This document shows, one piece after another, positions 62,719-64,000 of a stretch of DNA of 64,000 nucleotides. The stretch covers positions 992,001 through 1,056,000 of the forward strand of contig NZ_AP018341.1 of assembly GCF_003574135.1 (NCBI RefSeq), written 5' to 3'. The stretch's first letter is position 1; each line of letters opens with the position of its first letter. Origin of the DNA: a cyanobacterium endosymbiont of Rhopalodia gibberula. Lineage in GTDB: Bacteria > Cyanobacteriota > Cyanobacteriia > Cyanobacteriales > Microcystaceae. The position numbers were made by a program, and so were the translations under genes. The notes below the pieces were generated by a model. The model was not told the DNA's origin. It did not search any database and was given only the letters and a program-made list of their open reading frames with translations.

Positions 62719-63933
62719 TTAAGATTTAGCAAAATGATACAGTAACCAGTATCCCATTCCTAAGCCAAGAAAATTAGGCAACCATGCAGCCATAAAGGGA
62801 GAAATAATACCTATTAATCCTAAACTACCGATAATAAATCCCAAGACATAATAAGTAAAAATAATCACCACACTGAAGCCAAAGCTGGTAGCTCTCCCCA
62901 TTTGCTGAGGTCTTACCCCTAAAACCGAGCCTACTAAACCAAAAACGACACAAATAAAAGGAAAAGCAAGTTTTTGTTGGATTCGCACTTGAAAAGTTCG
63001 CAAGTTTTTCTCATCCCCAATCATCCTCAATAGCTTCATGTATTGTTGAGCTTGAATGACATTCATTTCATAGGGATCTCGACTTTGAAGAGCGAATTCA
63101 AAGGGAGCTTTAGCTAAAGCTAACTGACAATGTTTAAAAGGAGACATATCTCTGTAGGAAGCATCGGGAGCTAGTTTATAAATTGTTCCATCAAAAAAAT
63201 CCCAAGTATTTTCTCTAGAATTCCAAGTAGCTGAATCGGACACAACTATTTTGTTGAGGTTAGTTCCTATCCATTCTAAAATGGTCAAGGTTTTCATGTG
63301 TTGACCGTCAAATTTTTCAGCATAAAATAAATATTTTAACCGTTTAACTGTTTCTCCATTTGGTAAATCGACTTCTTCATAGTCAGGATAAAAAATATCT
63401 TTATTTTGCCAAAAAGGATGTTCTTCTTTTAGATATTTAACTAATATAGATGTAGCTTGGTAATTAGCACCAGGGACGACTAATTCACTAAACACAAAGG
63501 TAATCCCTGTAACTAATAAACTAAAAACCAAAGCGGGGGCAATTATACGATATAAACTCACTCCACAAGCGCGTAATGCGATCAATTCACTATCGTTACT
63601 GAGACGGCCATATGTTAGTAATGTAGTTAACATAACTGAGATCGGTAGAGCATAGGCGGTGAATTCAGGTACTTTTAGAAGTAAAATCTCCAGGGCTTGT
63701 ATTAGGGGAAGATCTGATTCCACCACTTTATTTGCTAAATCTGATAAATAACCAATCGCTACCCCCAACGACGAAACCAGTCCCACGCTAAAGATAAACG
63801 GGGGGATCAGTTCGCCTCCAATGTAGCGATCCATCAAGGATAGAGAGAACCGGCCTTGTTGCGATCTCCATAAGTCGGACAGAGATTGAAGAAATTTCGT
63901 CAACATCAGAGATTTAGTAGAAGCACCCTTCAT
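62719..63933 (-). CDS. LptF/LptG (YjgP/YjgQ) family LPS-export permease
   Basis: An inner-membrane permease of the LPS transport bridge. 404 aa. Three N-terminal helices (about residues 48-155) begin after SLSLMDRYIGGELIPPFIFS; a periplasmic beta-jellyroll domain lies between about residues 160 and 310; three C-terminal helices follow (LAFPFICVVFGLVGSVLGVR and later segments). The conserved cytoplasmic coupling element is ALPISVMLTTLLTYGRLS. Cyanobacteria usually have a single such permease. It starts at ATG 63933 in a TAATG overlap with the upstream gene's stop, so translation is probably coupled. Confidence 0.9.
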   Translation of the reverse strand: MKGASTKSLMLTKFLQSLSDLWRSQQGRFSLSLMDRYIGGELIPPFIFSVGLVSSLGVAIGYLSDLANKVVESDLPLIQALEILLLKVPEFTAYALPISVMLTTLLTYGRLSNDSELIALRACGVSLYRIIAPALVFSLLVTGITFVFSELVVPGANYQATSILVKYLKEEHPFWQNKDIFYPDYEEVDLPNGETVKRLKYLFYAEKFDGQHMKTLTILEWIGTNLNKIVVSDSATWNSRENTWDFFDGTIYKLAPDASYRDMSPFKHCQLALAKAPFEFALQSRDPYEMNVIQAQQYMKLLRMIGDEKNLRTFQVRIQQKLAFPFICVVFGLVGSVLGVRPQQMGRATSFGFSVVIIFTYYVLGFIIGSLGLIGIISPFMAAWLPNFLGLGMGYWLLYHFAKS

Positions 63934-64000
63934 TAAACATCGACGGATAATTGATTGGTTAGTTGCTGTGGTAGCTCAATAGAGGCAAGTTTTCCATCAC
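63933..64000 (-). CDS. 3' end of an upstream gene, partial
   Basis: The minus strand entering the window reads DGKLASIELPQQLTNQLSVD, then V and TAA at 63935-63933. The stop overlaps the lptF start. Given the coupling it may be another LPS-export gene (lptA, lptB or lptC), but 22 residues are too few to tell. Confidence 0.5.
   Translation of the reverse strand, partial: DGKLASIELPQQLTNQLSVDV

Overview
The window looks like the genome of a cyanobacterium of the Crocosphaera/Cyanothece lineage in an advanced but recent state of reduction. The intact proteins are cyanobacterial: phytoene desaturase CrtP and synthase CrtB, the D1-processing-type protease CtpA, DUF2605, a M.Ssp6803I-like C5-methylase and scattered HIP1 sites (GCGATCGC). 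Yet only about half of the 64 kb codes for intact protein. The rest is very AT-rich sequence holding recognisable dead genes. The best fit I know is a nitrogen-fixing endosymbiont of a rhopalodiacean diatom (a spheroid body of Epithemia or Rhopalodia). That is an inference from gene style and decay; no nitrogenase or rRNA lies here to prove it.

Layout. 0-8 kb: a truncated high-light-inducible protein gene, sigma factor sigA, a PAP2-like membrane protein, crtE, a decayed stretch and a TPR protein. 8-13.4 kb: a gene desert with a dead selU, a dead pta and long perfect palindromes. 13.4-18.2 kb: a UDP-xylose pathway pair (uxs, ugd), a HAD phosphatase and an M23 peptidase. 20-29.8 kb: the densest block, with a small Pmp3-like protein, rnj-dapA-asd on the minus strand facing tig-clpP-clpX on the plus strand, then 5-formyl-THF cyclo-ligase. 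30-45 kb: holA, a DUF1868 protein, a small membrane protein, a cytosine methylase with exonuclease III, ctpA and a GT39-type glycosyltransferase, separated by decayed gaps. 45.5-53 kb: crtP-crtB, a dead IS630 transposase, a dead catalytic M16 protease beside its intact non-catalytic partner, and ispE. 53.5-55.4 kb: dead cruG and cruF. 55.7-64 kb: a GNAT protein, ruvX, pepP, dead DUF2973 with live DUF2605, and lptF.

Working together: ispE and crtE supply C20 isoprenoid and crtB/crtP begin carotenoids, but the myxol-glycoside branch (cruF/cruG) is lost. ugd/uxs, the GT39 enzyme, lptF and the M23 peptidase suggest that envelope assembly is kept. Tig-ClpP-ClpX, CtpA, PepP and M16 are proteostasis genes. 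Light-related functions show erosion: hli carries a nonsense codon, while ctpA is still intact.

The most unusual signal is a set of at least 13 near-perfect inverted repeats, up to a 56-bp perfect palindrome. Several lie inside decayed reading frames (selU, cruG), which suggests that inverted repeats are being created or perfected by local template switching. I found no tRNA, rRNA, CRISPR array or prophage.
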